Origin: Arenimonas maotaiensis
GTDB lineage: Bacteria > Pseudomonadota > Gammaproteobacteria > Xanthomonadales > Xanthomonadaceae
DNA length: 64,000 nucleotides
Assembly (NCBI RefSeq): GCF_014638745.1
Contig: NZ_BMFO01000002.1
Location: 62,001-126,000, forward strand
Reading direction: 5' to 3'
Below, piece after piece: positions 25,670-36,360 of the stretch (its first letter is position 1; the number at the start of each line of letters is the position of its first letter). A program made the translations under genes and the position numbers. The notes below the pieces were generated by a model. It did not search any database. It had not been told where the DNA came from and worked only from the letters and a program-made list of their open reading frames with translations.

Positions 25670-27295
25670 ATGGATAGACGCGATTTCCTGGCCGCCTCCG
25701 GCGCCACCTTCGGCGGCCTGCTGATTCCCGGCTTCGGCAACGCCATCGCCGCCGAGGCGCTGCTGACCCGCATGGATCCGGCGCGCAAGAAAGTGCTGGC
25801 CGACATCGCGCTCGAGGCCGCCACCGCCGCCGGCGCCAGCTACTGCGACGTGCGCATCGGCCGCTACCTGCGCCAGTTCGTGATCACCCGCGAGACCCGC
25901 GTGCAGAACGTGGTCAACACCGAATCGATCGGCGCCGGCGTGCGCGTCATCGCCAACGGCACTTGGGGCTTCGCCGCCACCAGCGACCTGTCCAACGCCG
26001 GCATCGCCAAGGCCGCGCGCCAGGCGGTGACCATCGCCAAGGCCAATTCGGCCTCGCAGACCAAGCCGGTGCAGCTGGCGCCGACCAAGGGCGCCGGCCA
26101 GGTGTCCTGGGCCACGCCGATCCGCAAGAACGCCATGGAGGTTCCGGTCAAGGACAAGGTCGACCTGCTGCTGGGCGCCAACGCCGCGGCCATGGCCGCC
26201 GGCGCCAATTTCGTGAATTCCATGCTGTTCCTGGTCAACGAACAGAAGTATTTCGCCTCCACCGACGGCTCGTACATCGACCAGGACGTGCACCGCATCT
26301 GGCCGACCTTCACGGTCACCGCCATCGACAAGGCCACCGGCAAGTTCCGCTCGCGCGACAGCCTGTCCTCGCCGATGGGCATGGGCTACGAATACCTCGA
26401 CGGCGCCAGCCACATCGAACTGCCGAACGGCCTGTTCGCCTACCGCGACTCCTACGACATGAAGGAAGACGCCGTCGCCGCCGCGCAGCAGGCGCGCCAG
26501 AAGCTGAAGGCGCCGTCGGTCAAGCCCGGCAAGTACGACCTGGTGCTCGATCCCTCGCACCTGTGGCTGACCATCCACGAGAACGTCGGCCATCCGCTGG
26601 AACTGGACCGCGTGCTCGGCTACGAGGCCAACTACGCCGGCACCAGCTTCGCCACCATCGACAAGCTCAAGGAAGGCTTCAAGTACGGCAGCGACAAGGT
26701 CACCCTGTTCGCCGACAAGGTGCAGCCGACCACCCTCGGCGCGGTCGGCTACGACGACGAAGGCGTCAAGACCAAGCGCTGGGATCTGGTCAAGGACGGC
26801 ACCCTGGTGAATTACCAGGCCATCCGCGACCAGGCCCACATCATCGGTGAGACCGAATCGCACGGCTGCTGCTACGCCGACTCCTGGTCGAGCGTGCAGT
26901 TCCAGCGCATGGCCAACGTCTCGCTGGCGCCGGGCAAGACCCCGCTGAGCGTGTCCGACATGATCAAGGGCGTCGAGAAGGGCATCTACATCGTCGGCGA
27001 CGGCTCGTTCTCGATCGACCAGCAGCGCTATAACGCCCAATTCGGCGGCCAGCTGTTCTACGAGATCGAGAACGGCAAGATCAAGGGCATGGTCGAGGAC
27101 GTGGCCTACCAGATCCGCACCCCGGAATTCTGGGCCGCCTGTTCGGCCATCTGCGACGAACGCGACTACCGCTTCGGCGGTTCGTTCTTCGACGGCAAGG
27201 GCCAGCCCAGCCAGGTTTCCGCCGTTTCGCACGGTTCCAGCACCGCGCGCTTCGACGGCATGAACGTCATCAACACCGCCCGCTCGCTGGGCTAA
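25670..27295 (+). CDS. TldD-family metallopeptidase with Tat signal, copy 2
   Basis: 541 residues, exactly the length of copy 1 and about 87% identical by eye, with no gaps. It keeps the twin-arginine start (MDRRDFLAASGATFGG), the metal motif HENVGH at 303-308 and the GKGQP tail. Differences cluster around residues 40-150 and 230-290, which may set specificity. AGGAG lies seven bases before the ATG at 25670; a GTG three bases earlier is less likely. Copy 2 is the one 25 bases from the tldE gene. Confidence 0.93.
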   Translation: MDRRDFLAASGATFGGLLIPGFGNAIAAEALLTRMDPARKKVLADIALEAATAAGASYCDVRIGRYLRQFVITRETRVQNVVNTESIGAGVRVIANGTWGFAATSDLSNAGIAKAARQAVTIAKANSASQTKPVQLAPTKGAGQVSWATPIRKNAMEVPVKDKVDLLLGANAAAMAAGANFVNSMLFLVNEQKYFASTDGSYIDQDVHRIWPTFTVTAIDKATGKFRSRDSLSSPMGMGYEYLDGASHIELPNGLFAYRDSYDMKEDAVAAAQQARQKLKAPSVKPGKYDLVLDPSHLWLTIHENVGHPLELDRVLGYEANYAGTSFATIDKLKEGFKYGSDKVTLFADKVQPTTLGAVGYDDEGVKTKRWDLVKDGTLVNYQAIRDQAHIIGETESHGCCYADSWSSVQFQRMANVSLAPGKTPLSVSDMIKGVEKGIYIVGDGSFSIDQQRYNAQFGGQLFYEIENGKIKGMVEDVAYQIRTPEFWAACSAICDERDYRFGGSFFDGKGQPSQVSAVSHGSSTARFDGMNVINTARSLG

Positions 27296-27320
27296 TCACG
27301 GATCACCGAGGAGTATCCCC

Positions 27321-28655
27321 ATGACCATGTACACCGAACAGCAGGCCAAAGCCATCCTCGACAAGGTGATCGCCCTGTCCAAGGCCGACGAATGCACCGC
27401 GACCCTGTCCGGCGGCGTCACCGGCAACATCCGCTTCGCGCTGAACAACGTCTCCACCAGCGGCATCGTCAGCAACGCCGAGCTCGGCGTGCAGGTCGCC
27501 TTCGGCAAGCGCGTCGGCATCGCCACCATCAACGAGTTCGACGACGAATCGCTGGCGCGCGTGGTGCGCCGCGCCGAGGAGCTGGCCCGCCTGGCGCCGG
27601 AGAACGACGAGTTCATGCCGGCCATCGGCAAGCAGGCCTACGTGCCGTCACCGACCTTCGACGACAGCATCGCCGCAATCACCCCGGAATACCGCGCCAA
27701 GGTCGCCGCCGCCTCCATCGAGCCGTGCAAGGGCGACGGCCTGATCGCCGCCGGCTTCCTGTCCGACAACGCCGGCTTCTTCGCTTCGGCCAACAGCAAC
27801 GGCAATTTCGCCTACCAGCGCTCGACCGGCCTGGATTACACCTGCACCGTGCGCACCGAAGACGGCACCGGCTCCGGCTGGGTCGCGCGCAACGCCGGCC
27901 GCACCGCCGACTTCAGCGCCGACCGCGAGATCCAGACCGCGATCGCCAAGGCCAAGGGATCGCGCGGCGCCAAGGCGCTGGAGCCGGGCAAGTACACCGT
28001 GATCCTCGAGCCGGCCGCGTCCGCCGGCCTCATCTCGTTCATGATGAACGGTTTCGATGCCCGCCAGGCCGACGAGGGCCGCAGCTTCCTGACCAAGAAA
28101 GGCGGCGGCAACAAACTGGGCGAGCAGGTGTTCGATCCGCGCGTGACCCTGACCTCCGATCCGTGGAACCCGGATGTGCCGGTGATGCCGTGGGACGGCG
28201 AAGGCCTGCCGCGCGAGAAGATGACCATCATCGACAAGGGCAAGGTCAACTACCTGGAATACTCGCGCTATTGGGCCAAGCTCAAGGGCAAGGAGGCCAA
28301 GGGTTCGCCCGGCAACCTGATCATGGCCGGCGGCGACAAGTCGACCATGGACCTGGTGCGCTCGACCGCCAAGGGCATCCTGGTCACCCGCACCTGGTAC
28401 ATCCGCATGGTCGATCCGCAGACCGTGCTGCTGACCGGCCTGACCCGCGACGGCACCTTCTACATCGAGAACGGCGAGATCAAGTACCCGATCAAGAACT
28501 TCCGCTTCAACGAATCGCCGGTGATCATGCTCAACAACATCGAGGAGCTGGGCAAGCCGATCCGCCTGGGCGACGACGAATCGCCGTTCCTGATGATGAT
28601 CCCGCCGATGAAGATCCGCGACTTCACGTTCACCTCGCTGTCGGACGCGGTATGA
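27321..28655 (+). CDS. TldE/PmbA-family protein without signal peptide
   Basis: 444 residues. It has the TldE/PmbA layout: an N-terminal domain with LSKADECTATLSGG and SNAELGVQVAFGKRVG, and a C-terminal domain with YTVILEPAASAGLISFM where TldD has HExxxH. It is therefore the non-metal partner subunit of a TldD/TldE pair. It starts at an ATG with GAGGAG upstream and has no export signal, although both TldD neighbours carry Tat signals; only 25 bases separate it from copy 2, so no missed signal exists. Confidence 0.91.
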   Translation: MTMYTEQQAKAILDKVIALSKADECTATLSGGVTGNIRFALNNVSTSGIVSNAELGVQVAFGKRVGIATINEFDDESLARVVRRAEELARLAPENDEFMPAIGKQAYVPSPTFDDSIAAITPEYRAKVAAASIEPCKGDGLIAAGFLSDNAGFFASANSNGNFAYQRSTGLDYTCTVRTEDGTGSGWVARNAGRTADFSADREIQTAIAKAKGSRGAKALEPGKYTVILEPAASAGLISFMMNGFDARQADEGRSFLTKKGGGNKLGEQVFDPRVTLTSDPWNPDVPVMPWDGEGLPREKMTIIDKGKVNYLEYSRYWAKLKGKEAKGSPGNLIMAGGDKSTMDLVRSTAKGILVTRTWYIRMVDPQTVLLTGLTRDGTFYIENGEIKYPIKNFRFNESPVIMLNNIEELGKPIRLGDDESPFLMMIPPMKIRDFTFTSLSDAV

Positions 28656-28671
28656 CGACCCGGGAGCCGGC

Positions 28672-29370
28672 ATGCGTCGTGCCGACTTCCTGCGCCTGAT
28701 GCTGGGCGGCGCGGCTTTCGCCGCGCTGCCCCGCGCCCTGCACGCGGCGAAGCCCGCGTACGATTTCCGGTTCACCCGGCTGATGTACGAGTCCGGCAAC
28801 TGGGACGTCGACCAGCGCATGCCGGCCAACGTCATCAACTCGCTGATCGAATACACGTCGCTGCGCGTCGACCCGAAGGAGCATGTGCTGGCGTTGTCGG
28901 ATCCGGCGATGCGGCTGGCGCCGTTCTGCTACATGGCCGGCCACAAGCTGGTGCAGTTCAGCGACGCCGAGCGCCGAAACTTCGAGGCCTACACCCGCAA
29001 CGGCGGCTTCGTGTTCGTCGACGACTGCAACCACGACATCGACGGCCTGTTCGCCAAGTCGTTCGAGGCCCAGATGGCCGCGATCTACGGCAAGACCGCG
29101 CTGAAGGAGCTGCCGAACACGCATCCGCTGTATTCCAGCTACTTCAAGTTCACCGAGCCGCCGGCCACCGCCTTCGAGCTCAACGGCTGGGGCGACGATC
29201 TGGTGCACGACTACCTCAAGGGCATCGAGATCGACGGCCGCCTGGCCGTGCTGTACAGCAACAAGGACTACGGCTGCGAGTGGGATTACGACTGGCGCAA
29301 CAAGCGCTGGTTGGCCGAAGACAACACCAAGCTCGCCGTCAACATCGTGATGTACGCCCTCAACGCCTGA
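28672..29370 (+). CDS. DUF4159 domain protein, exported
   Basis: 232 residues. The N-terminus MRRADFLRLMLGGAAFAALPR is signal-like and Tat-like, though the arginine pair is one residue further from FL than in the consensus. The mature part matches DUF4159: FTRLMYESGNWDVDQRMPANVINSLIEYT, a VDDCNHDIDGLF segment and a Gly/Trp/Asp-rich end. The fold resembles a class I glutamine amidotransferase without its catalytic set. DUF4159 proteins are regularly linked to MoxR, DUF58 and Bat genes, as here. Molecular function unknown. Confidence 0.88.
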   Translation: MRRADFLRLMLGGAAFAALPRALHAAKPAYDFRFTRLMYESGNWDVDQRMPANVINSLIEYTSLRVDPKEHVLALSDPAMRLAPFCYMAGHKLVQFSDAERRNFEAYTRNGGFVFVDDCNHDIDGLFAKSFEAQMAAIYGKTALKELPNTHPLYSSYFKFTEPPATAFELNGWGDDLVHDYLKGIEIDGRLAVLYSNKDYGCEWDYDWRNKRWLAEDNTKLAVNIVMYALNA

Positions 29371-29398
29371 CTTCAATTTCATTTACGGAACCGCCGCC

Positions 29399-30385
<987 letters not shown>

Positions 30386-30395
30386 GCACGCCGTC

Positions 30396-31301
30396 ATGGC
30401 CACGCCCGATCTGATCCCGCCCGAGGTGCGCGCGCGTCTGAAAGACCTGCGTCTGGCCTCGCGTCGGGCATCGACCGCGCAGGGCATCGGCCAGCACCTC
30501 AGCCGCGCCCGCGGCGCCGGCATGGAGTTCGCCCAGTACCGCGCTTACGAGCAGGGCGACGAGCCGCGCCAGATCGACTGGAAGCTGTACGCGCGCTCCG
30601 ACAAATTCTTCGTGCGCGAATCCGAACGCGACAGTCCGCTGACCGCGTGGGCCCTGCTCGACGCCACCGCCTCGATGGCGCAGGCCGACGCCCTGCGCCC
30701 GGCCTGGAGCCGTCTGCAGGCGGCGAAGGCGCAGGCCGCCTGCCTGTTCGAGCTGGCCTGCCGGCAGGGCGACCGTTTCGGCTTGATCGCAGTGAACGGC
30801 GACGGCTTGACCGTGGTCGCGGCCGGCCAAGGCAACCGCCACCGCGACCGCTGTCTGCTGGCGCTCGCGCAGGTCGAGGCCAAAGGCGTCTGGCCGGATG
30901 AAACGGTCTGCCGCCCGATCTGGGAACGCATCCGCGCCGGCGAACTGGCGCTCTGGCTCAGTGACGGCTTCGACGAGACCGCAGTGCAGTTGCTCGAACG
31001 TCTGGCGGCGGCGCGCCGCGAGGTGCTCGGCGTGCAGCTGCTGACCTGCGAAGAGCGCGACTTCCCGTTCCGCGGCGGGCACCGCTTCGTGGATGCCGAG
31101 GACGGCCATGAGCTGCTGACCGACGCGCCGGCCTCGCGCGCCGAGTATCTGGCCCGCTTCGGCGCCGCGCGCCGGGCGCTGGCCGCGCGTCTGGCCGCGG
31201 CCGGCATCCGCCATGTCGAATATGTACTCGACCAGCCGCTCGACGCGCCGCTGCGCCGCCTGTTCGCGCAGGGCAAGGCACGTTTCGCGGAGGGCGCATG
31301 A
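30396..31301 (+). CDS. DUF58 domain protein
   Basis: 301 residues, soluble. It carries the DUF58 signature EFAQYRAYEQGDEPRQIDWKL with RSDKFFVRE just after, and then a VWA-like fold (WALLDATASM, a degenerate MIDAS). DUF58 proteins are standard partners of MoxR ATPases. The stop overlaps the ATG of the next gene (ATGA). Confidence 0.92.
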   Translation: MATPDLIPPEVRARLKDLRLASRRASTAQGIGQHLSRARGAGMEFAQYRAYEQGDEPRQIDWKLYARSDKFFVRESERDSPLTAWALLDATASMAQADALRPAWSRLQAAKAQAACLFELACRQGDRFGLIAVNGDGLTVVAAGQGNRHRDRCLLALAQVEAKGVWPDETVCRPIWERIRAGELALWLSDGFDETAVQLLERLAAARREVLGVQLLTCEERDFPFRGGHRFVDAEDGHELLTDAPASRAEYLARFGAARRALAARLAAAGIRHVEYVLDQPLDAPLRRLFAQGKARFAEGA

Positions 31302-32458
31302 ACTTCCTGCTGCCGGCCGCGTTCGCGGCTTTCGCCGCCCTGCTGTTGCCGATCCTGATCCATCTCAGCCGCCGCTCGCAGACGCAGCGTACCGAGTTCG
31401 CCGCCCTGCGCTGGATCGGCGCCAAGCTGCGGCCGCGGCGCCGGCCGGTGGTGCAGGAATGGCTGCTGCTGTTGTTGCGTCTATTGTTGATTGCCGTGGT
31501 GGTGCTGTGGCTGGCGGCGCCGGTCTGGCAGCGCAGCGCACCGCCGCGGGATTGGTTGTTGGTGACGCCGGGAGTGGATTGGCGCGGCGTATCGGACCTG
31601 CCAGCCGGCGAGACGGTGCAGCGCCGTTGGTTGGCGCCGGGCTTTCTGCCGCTGTCCGCGCCGTCGCCGTCAGCGCAGGCGGTGCCGACCGCCAGCTTAT
31701 TGCGTGAATGGGATGCCGTCGCGCCGGCCGGCGATCGGTTGACGGTGCTGGTGCCCAAAACGCTCGGCGGTCTGGACGGCGAACGCCTACGCCTGAGCCG
31801 CGCGGTGGTTTGGCGCGTGTTGCCGGGCTCGTCTGCGCCGCGCCGCACGCCGGATACGCCGCTGCCGGCGCTGACCTTGCTCGATGGCAGCGCTGAATCG
31901 GCCGCAGCCGCCTTTTTCCGCGCCGCCTATCTGAGCTGGCAAGCCGGCTTGCCGGAAGCCAAGCGCCGCACCTTGCCGCTGAGCGCCATCGCGGCGCTTG
32001 CGCCGGATGCGATTGCCTTGCATCTGCAACCCGGCCCATTGCCGGCTGATCTGCGCACCTGGCTGGAACGCGGCGGTACGCTGATGCTGCCTGTCGGAAC
32101 CGTCCACAGAACGGTCGGCGAGTGGCAGACCGTCTGGCGCGATGACGACGGCTTGCCGCTGTTGCGCGCTGCGGCGGCCGGTGACGGCCGCCTCCTGCAA
32201 TGGCAACGGCCTCTGGATCCGCAGGTGCTGCCGCTGCTGTTGGAGCCGGAATTCGCCGACGGTCTGCAGCGCGCGCTGGCCCGTTCGCCGGCCGCGCCCG
32301 ATCGCGCATCCGCCGCCGACCACGCGCCGCTACGTGGCACATCGACGCATCCGGTGGCGCCGGAACCCATGCGTCCGTGGTTCGCCTTGGCCGCCGTGCT
32401 GCTGTTCGCGTTGGAGCGCCTGCTGGCCGCGCGGCGCGGCGTCTGGAGTACGCCATGA
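31298..32458 (+). CDS. BatA-like membrane protein
   Basis: 386 residues. It opens with the BatA/aerotolerance N-terminal domain: a first membrane helix FLLPAAFAAFAALLLPILIHL, then RRSQTQRTEFAALRWI, and a second helix VVQEWLLLLLRLLLIAVVVLWL. The middle is a periplasmic domain without obvious metal site, and a final membrane helix lies near residue 365. Bat proteins form envelope complexes with MoxR. Overlaps both neighbours as ATGA. Confidence 0.88.
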   Translation: MNFLLPAAFAAFAALLLPILIHLSRRSQTQRTEFAALRWIGAKLRPRRRPVVQEWLLLLLRLLLIAVVVLWLAAPVWQRSAPPRDWLLVTPGVDWRGVSDLPAGETVQRRWLAPGFLPLSAPSPSAQAVPTASLLREWDAVAPAGDRLTVLVPKTLGGLDGERLRLSRAVVWRVLPGSSAPRRTPDTPLPALTLLDGSAESAAAAFFRAAYLSWQAGLPEAKRRTLPLSAIAALAPDAIALHLQPGPLPADLRTWLERGGTLMLPVGTVHRTVGEWQTVWRDDDGLPLLRAAAAGDGRLLQWQRPLDPQVLPLLLEPEFADGLQRALARSPAAPDRASAADHAPLRGTSTHPVAPEPMRPWFALAAVLLFALERLLAARRGVWSTP

Positions 32459-34587
32459 GCGCGCGGCAGAGGCTGCATCATTGGTTGGCGGCGGCCCGCC
32501 GCCGCGAAGGCGCGATTGCGTTGTCGGCGGTATCCGCGGCCATTCCGGCATTGGCCGCCGCCGGTTGGCGTTTGGCCGGCTTACCGGCCGCGGCAATGGC
32601 TGTGGTCGTCGTCTTGTTGGCGGCGTGGCCGTGGGCTGTGCGCGCGCGCCGCCGATTGGATGACACCTGGCTAATCCGGCAGCTGGACGGCCGCTATCCG
32701 CAACTGGAAAACAGCAGCGATTTGTTATTGTCCGCCGCGCCCGCCGATGGCACGCTGCCGGCCTTGCAGCGTGCGCGCATCGACGCGCGTTTGGTGCAGT
32801 TATCAGCGGTTGATCTGCGCCGACCGTGGCCTTGGCGGCGGCTATCTGCGGCGTGGGCACTGTCGTTGGCGATGGCTGCGGCCTGCGTGTTCTGGCCATC
32901 GTCTGCAACGGTATCCGCAACGCCTGCGCAGGACGCACCGTCGACGGCATCCGCTCCGGCAGGTCCAATCATTCTGCGTCAGGCGCGTCTGGATATCGCT
33001 GCGCCGGCTTACACCGGGCTTGCGCCGCGCAGCCAGAACGGGTTGGCGGCCAAATTTCCCGAAGGCAGCCGCCTGCGTTGGCAGCTGCGCTTCTCGCGTG
33101 CGCCGGCGTCCGCCGTGTTGGTGTTCTTCGATGGCCTGCGCGTGCCACTGGCGCCCGGCGCCGACGGTTGGACCTCCACCCGCGTGATCGCCACGTCCGA
33201 TGTCTACCGCATCGAGCTCGACGGCCAGACCCTGCAACCGGAAGCCTGGCATCGCCTGGATGCGGTCAAGGATCTGCCGCCGCAGTTACGGGTGATGCAG
33301 CCCGACCGCAGTCTGAGCCTGGTGCAATCCGGTCAGCGCGGTTGGGCGTTGGCGCTGGAGGCCGAGGACGATTACGGGCTCGGCGCCGCCACGCTCGATA
33401 TCCAGCTGGCGCAGGGCAGCGGCGAGAACGTGCGCTTCACCGCCTTCAGCCGCCCGCTGGCCGGTCAAGGCGGCAACGCCCGCAAGCGCTACGCCGCCAC
33501 GCTCGACCTGACCCAGCTGGGCATGGCGGTCGGCGACGACCTGATCGTGCGCTTCAGCGTCAAAGACCGCCGGCAGGGTTCGCCCAATGAAACGCAGAGC
33601 GCGGCCTACATCCTGCGCTGGCCGGCCGAGGACGCGTTCGAGGCCAGTGGCGTGGAAGGCCTGCTGAAGAAGGTGATGCCGGCCTATTTCCGCAGCCAGC
33701 GCCAGATCATCATCGATACCGAAAAACTGTTGGCGCAACGTGGCCGCCTCGACCGCGACACCTTCGCCGTGCGCTCGGACACCATCGGCGTCGACCAGCG
33801 CATCCTGCGTCTGCGCTACGGCCAGTTCCTGGGCGAGGAGACCGAAGGCGTGCAGGCCGCCAAACCGGCCGAAGGCGGCGCCGAGGAAACACACCACGCC
33901 GACGACGGCCACGACCATGGCGAGCAGGGCGCCGCGGCCAAGAAGGCGCCGCCGAGCGCCGCCGCCACCAACCAGGCGGTACTCGAGGAGTTCGGCCATA
34001 CCCACGACATCCCCGAGGCGGCGACCCTGCTCGACCCGGAAACCAAACGCCTGCTGCGCGCGGCGCTGAACGAGATGTGGCGCGCCGAACTGCACTTGCG
34101 CAGCGGCGAGCCCAAGCAGGCATTGCCCTATGAATACCGCGCCTTGGATTTCATCAAGCAGGTGCAGCAGGCCAGCCGCATCTACCTGGCGCGGGTCGGC
34201 ACCGAACTGCCGCCGATCGACGAAGGCCGACGTTTGATCGGCGACCGCAGCGGCGTGATCCGTCCGGCCGACAGCCTGCAGGCGGCCAGCCGCGACGATG
34301 CGCCGGTATTCGCGTTCTGGCAGGCCTTGGACGGCGGCGAGCCCGATTTCGGCGCCTTGCGCGTCTGGTTGGCGGCGCATCCCGAGCGTGTGCCGGATGC
34401 GCTCGGCCTGAAAGTGGCGATGGACGAGGCGCAACGCAAGCCCGCGTGTCAAGCCTGCCGCACGCGGCTCAAAGCCCTGCTCTGGCCGGTCCTGCCGGCG
34501 CCCTTGGCGGCGCCGGTGCCGCGTCCTGCCACCGATGGGCCGGCCCGGAGTTACCGAGAACTGCTGCGCCGGGAGCGTGAACGATGA
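32455..34587 (+). CDS. Large membrane protein, DUF4175-like
   Basis: 710 residues. Two helices near the N-terminus (about 19-60) and one near 130-147 are followed by a long soluble part with beta-rich segments (LDIAAPAYTGLAPR, EAEDDYGLGAATLDIQL, LIVRFSVKDRRQ), as in DUF4175 proteins. A charged, His/Asp-rich linker (HHADDGHDHGEQ) at about residue 480 could bind metal. ATG 32455 overlaps the batA-like stop; the frame is open further upstream, but that part is only the shadow of the previous gene. Function unknown. Confidence 0.78.
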   Translation: MSARQRLHHWLAAARRREGAIALSAVSAAIPALAAAGWRLAGLPAAAMAVVVVLLAAWPWAVRARRRLDDTWLIRQLDGRYPQLENSSDLLLSAAPADGTLPALQRARIDARLVQLSAVDLRRPWPWRRLSAAWALSLAMAAACVFWPSSATVSATPAQDAPSTASAPAGPIILRQARLDIAAPAYTGLAPRSQNGLAAKFPEGSRLRWQLRFSRAPASAVLVFFDGLRVPLAPGADGWTSTRVIATSDVYRIELDGQTLQPEAWHRLDAVKDLPPQLRVMQPDRSLSLVQSGQRGWALALEAEDDYGLGAATLDIQLAQGSGENVRFTAFSRPLAGQGGNARKRYAATLDLTQLGMAVGDDLIVRFSVKDRRQGSPNETQSAAYILRWPAEDAFEASGVEGLLKKVMPAYFRSQRQIIIDTEKLLAQRGRLDRDTFAVRSDTIGVDQRILRLRYGQFLGEETEGVQAAKPAEGGAEETHHADDGHDHGEQGAAAKKAPPSAAATNQAVLEEFGHTHDIPEAATLLDPETKRLLRAALNEMWRAELHLRSGEPKQALPYEYRALDFIKQVQQASRIYLARVGTELPPIDEGRRLIGDRSGVIRPADSLQAASRDDAPVFAFWQALDGGEPDFGALRVWLAAHPERVPDALGLKVAMDEAQRKPACQACRTRLKALLWPVLPAPLAAPVPRPATDGPARSYRELLRRERER

Positions 34588-36353
34588 CGATGGAACTGCT
34601 GTGCGCGGCGGTATTGGCGGTTGCGGTGCTGGGGCACGTCCTGTTGCGCTGGCGCGCGCATCTGCGCACGCCGTCCGGCCAGCGTGCCGCTTTGCGCCGC
34701 CCCCTGCTGTTGTCGTTGCTATCTTTGGCCGCGGCGGCGGCGTTGTATTTCACGCTGTTCCCGCCCGAACGCAACGCGCCTGCGGACGCCCTGGTGCTGT
34801 TGACCGCGCAGGCCGACCGGGCCGGCACCTTGCCCGCCGGCCGCCGCATCGCCTTGCCGGAAGCGCCCGCGGGTTTGGAGGCCGAACGCGTGCCCGATCT
34901 CGCCACCGCCTTGCGCCGCTACCCGGGTAGCAGCGTGCTGCATGTGGTCGGCGACGGCCTGGTGGCGCGCGACCGCGATGCCGTGCAAGGCCGAACCCTG
35001 CGCCTCCACCCGTCGCCGATGCCGGTCGGCGTAGTCGAGTTCTGGCGCACGCCGGCCGTGTATGCCGGCATGCCGTGGGCTGTCCGCGGCCGCATCCATG
35101 GGTTGCCGGATGCGCAGATCGAGCTGTTAGATCCGGGCAATGCCGTGATCACGCGTCAACGCGTGGACGCGCAAGGCGGCTTTGCGATCGGCGACCGCGC
35201 ACGCGCGCCCGGTCAGGTACTGTACCGCATGCGGGTGCGGAATGCGGCGGGCGCCGTGCATGAAACCGTGAACGTGCCGGTGGACGTGCGCCAGGCGCCG
35301 ACGTTGCGGATGCTGAGCCTGGCCGGTGGACCGAATGCGGAAGTGAAACTGCTGCGGCGTTGGGCGTTGGATGCCGGCCTGCAACTGCACAGCCGGATCG
35401 ACCTCGGCCCCGGCACGGCGGTCGCCACGCCGGAAGCGCAAATAAGCGCCGCGACCTTGCGCACCAACGATCTGCTGGTGGTGGACGAACGCGCCTGGGC
35501 GACGATGCCGGCGGCGGAAAAGCGGCAGGTGCGCGATGCGGTGACCGGCGGCTTGGGCCTGTTGTTGCGCGTGACCGGTCCGTTGGATGCCGCCAGCCGC
35601 GCCGATTTCGCGGCCTTCGGTCTGCGACTGCAGGACAGCGCTGCGCCGCAAGGCGTGCGCTTGGCCGAGCCGGGCGGAAAACGCGAATGGCCGGAGTTGA
35701 ATCGCTATCCGCTACAAGCCGGCGGAGCTGGACTGCAGATTGCGTTGCGCGATACCGACGGCGGCGCTTTGGCGGTCTGGCGTAATGTCGGTGAAGGCCG
35801 GGTGGGCGTGCTCTGGCTGACCGACAGCCACCGCTTGGCCTTGGCCGGATTCGCTGGTGAACACGCGCGCCTGTGGAGCGCACTGGCCTCGGTGCTGGCG
35901 CGACCGCGTCCGCAACAGGAGCCGCTTTTGCAGGGCGCCGAATTCCGGCCGCACGAGCGCATGCTGGTCTGCCGCATCGGCGAAGACGCCCGGATGCTTT
36001 CCACCGATGGCGTGGCGGTACGCCTGGTGCGCGATGCCGAAGGCGCTTGGCGCGGATGCGCGGCGTTCTGGCCGCAGCAGTCCGGTTGGCATACGCTGGC
36101 CAGCGGCGACGCGCGCCTGCCGTTTTACGTGCGCGAGTCGGGCGACGGTGCGGCGCTGCGGCGTCAAAGCATCCGGCAAGCGACCTCGGCCTTGGCGTCA
36201 GGCCATCGGCGTGGCGACCGCAATGCCTCGGTACCCTTGCCCGGCTCGCCCTGGCCGTTCTTCATCGCCTGGCTGTGCCTGAGCGCCGCGCTGTGGTTGC
36301 TGGAGCGCAGCCGGTTCGGCATTCGCGCCGAACCGTCCATGCCTCAGGGATGA
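34584..36353 (+). CDS. Large membrane protein closing the MoxR cluster
   Basis: 589 residues. Helices near 5-20 and 38-55 and one near the C-terminus (WPFFIAWLCLSAALWLLE) bracket a periplasmic region. Around residues 150-235 an Ig-like or carboxypeptidase-regulatory-like beta domain is seen (AGMPWAVRGRIHGLPDAQIELLD). A region at about 240-420 resembles an amidotransferase-like fold (LLVVDERAWATMPAAEKRQVRDAVTGG) often seen at the end of Bat/DUF4159 clusters. No catalytic triad is obvious. Overlaps the previous gene as ATGA; its 3' end is convergent with the next gene across seven bases. Confidence 0.75.
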   Translation: MTMELLCAAVLAVAVLGHVLLRWRAHLRTPSGQRAALRRPLLLSLLSLAAAAALYFTLFPPERNAPADALVLLTAQADRAGTLPAGRRIALPEAPAGLEAERVPDLATALRRYPGSSVLHVVGDGLVARDRDAVQGRTLRLHPSPMPVGVVEFWRTPAVYAGMPWAVRGRIHGLPDAQIELLDPGNAVITRQRVDAQGGFAIGDRARAPGQVLYRMRVRNAAGAVHETVNVPVDVRQAPTLRMLSLAGGPNAEVKLLRRWALDAGLQLHSRIDLGPGTAVATPEAQISAATLRTNDLLVVDERAWATMPAAEKRQVRDAVTGGLGLLLRVTGPLDAASRADFAAFGLRLQDSAAPQGVRLAEPGGKREWPELNRYPLQAGGAGLQIALRDTDGGALAVWRNVGEGRVGVLWLTDSHRLALAGFAGEHARLWSALASVLARPRPQQEPLLQGAEFRPHERMLVCRIGEDARMLSTDGVAVRLVRDAEGAWRGCAAFWPQQSGWHTLASGDARLPFYVRESGDGAALRRQSIRQATSALASGHRRGDRNASVPLPGSPWPFFIAWLCLSAALWLLERSRFGIRAEPSMPQG

Positions 36354-36360
36354 ACGGCGT

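Noticed and set aside
30396-36353. Methanol dehydrogenase maturation cluster (mox) because of MoxR
   Set aside because: No methanol dehydrogenase, cytochrome cL or PQQ genes are present; MoxR ATPases are general chaperones.
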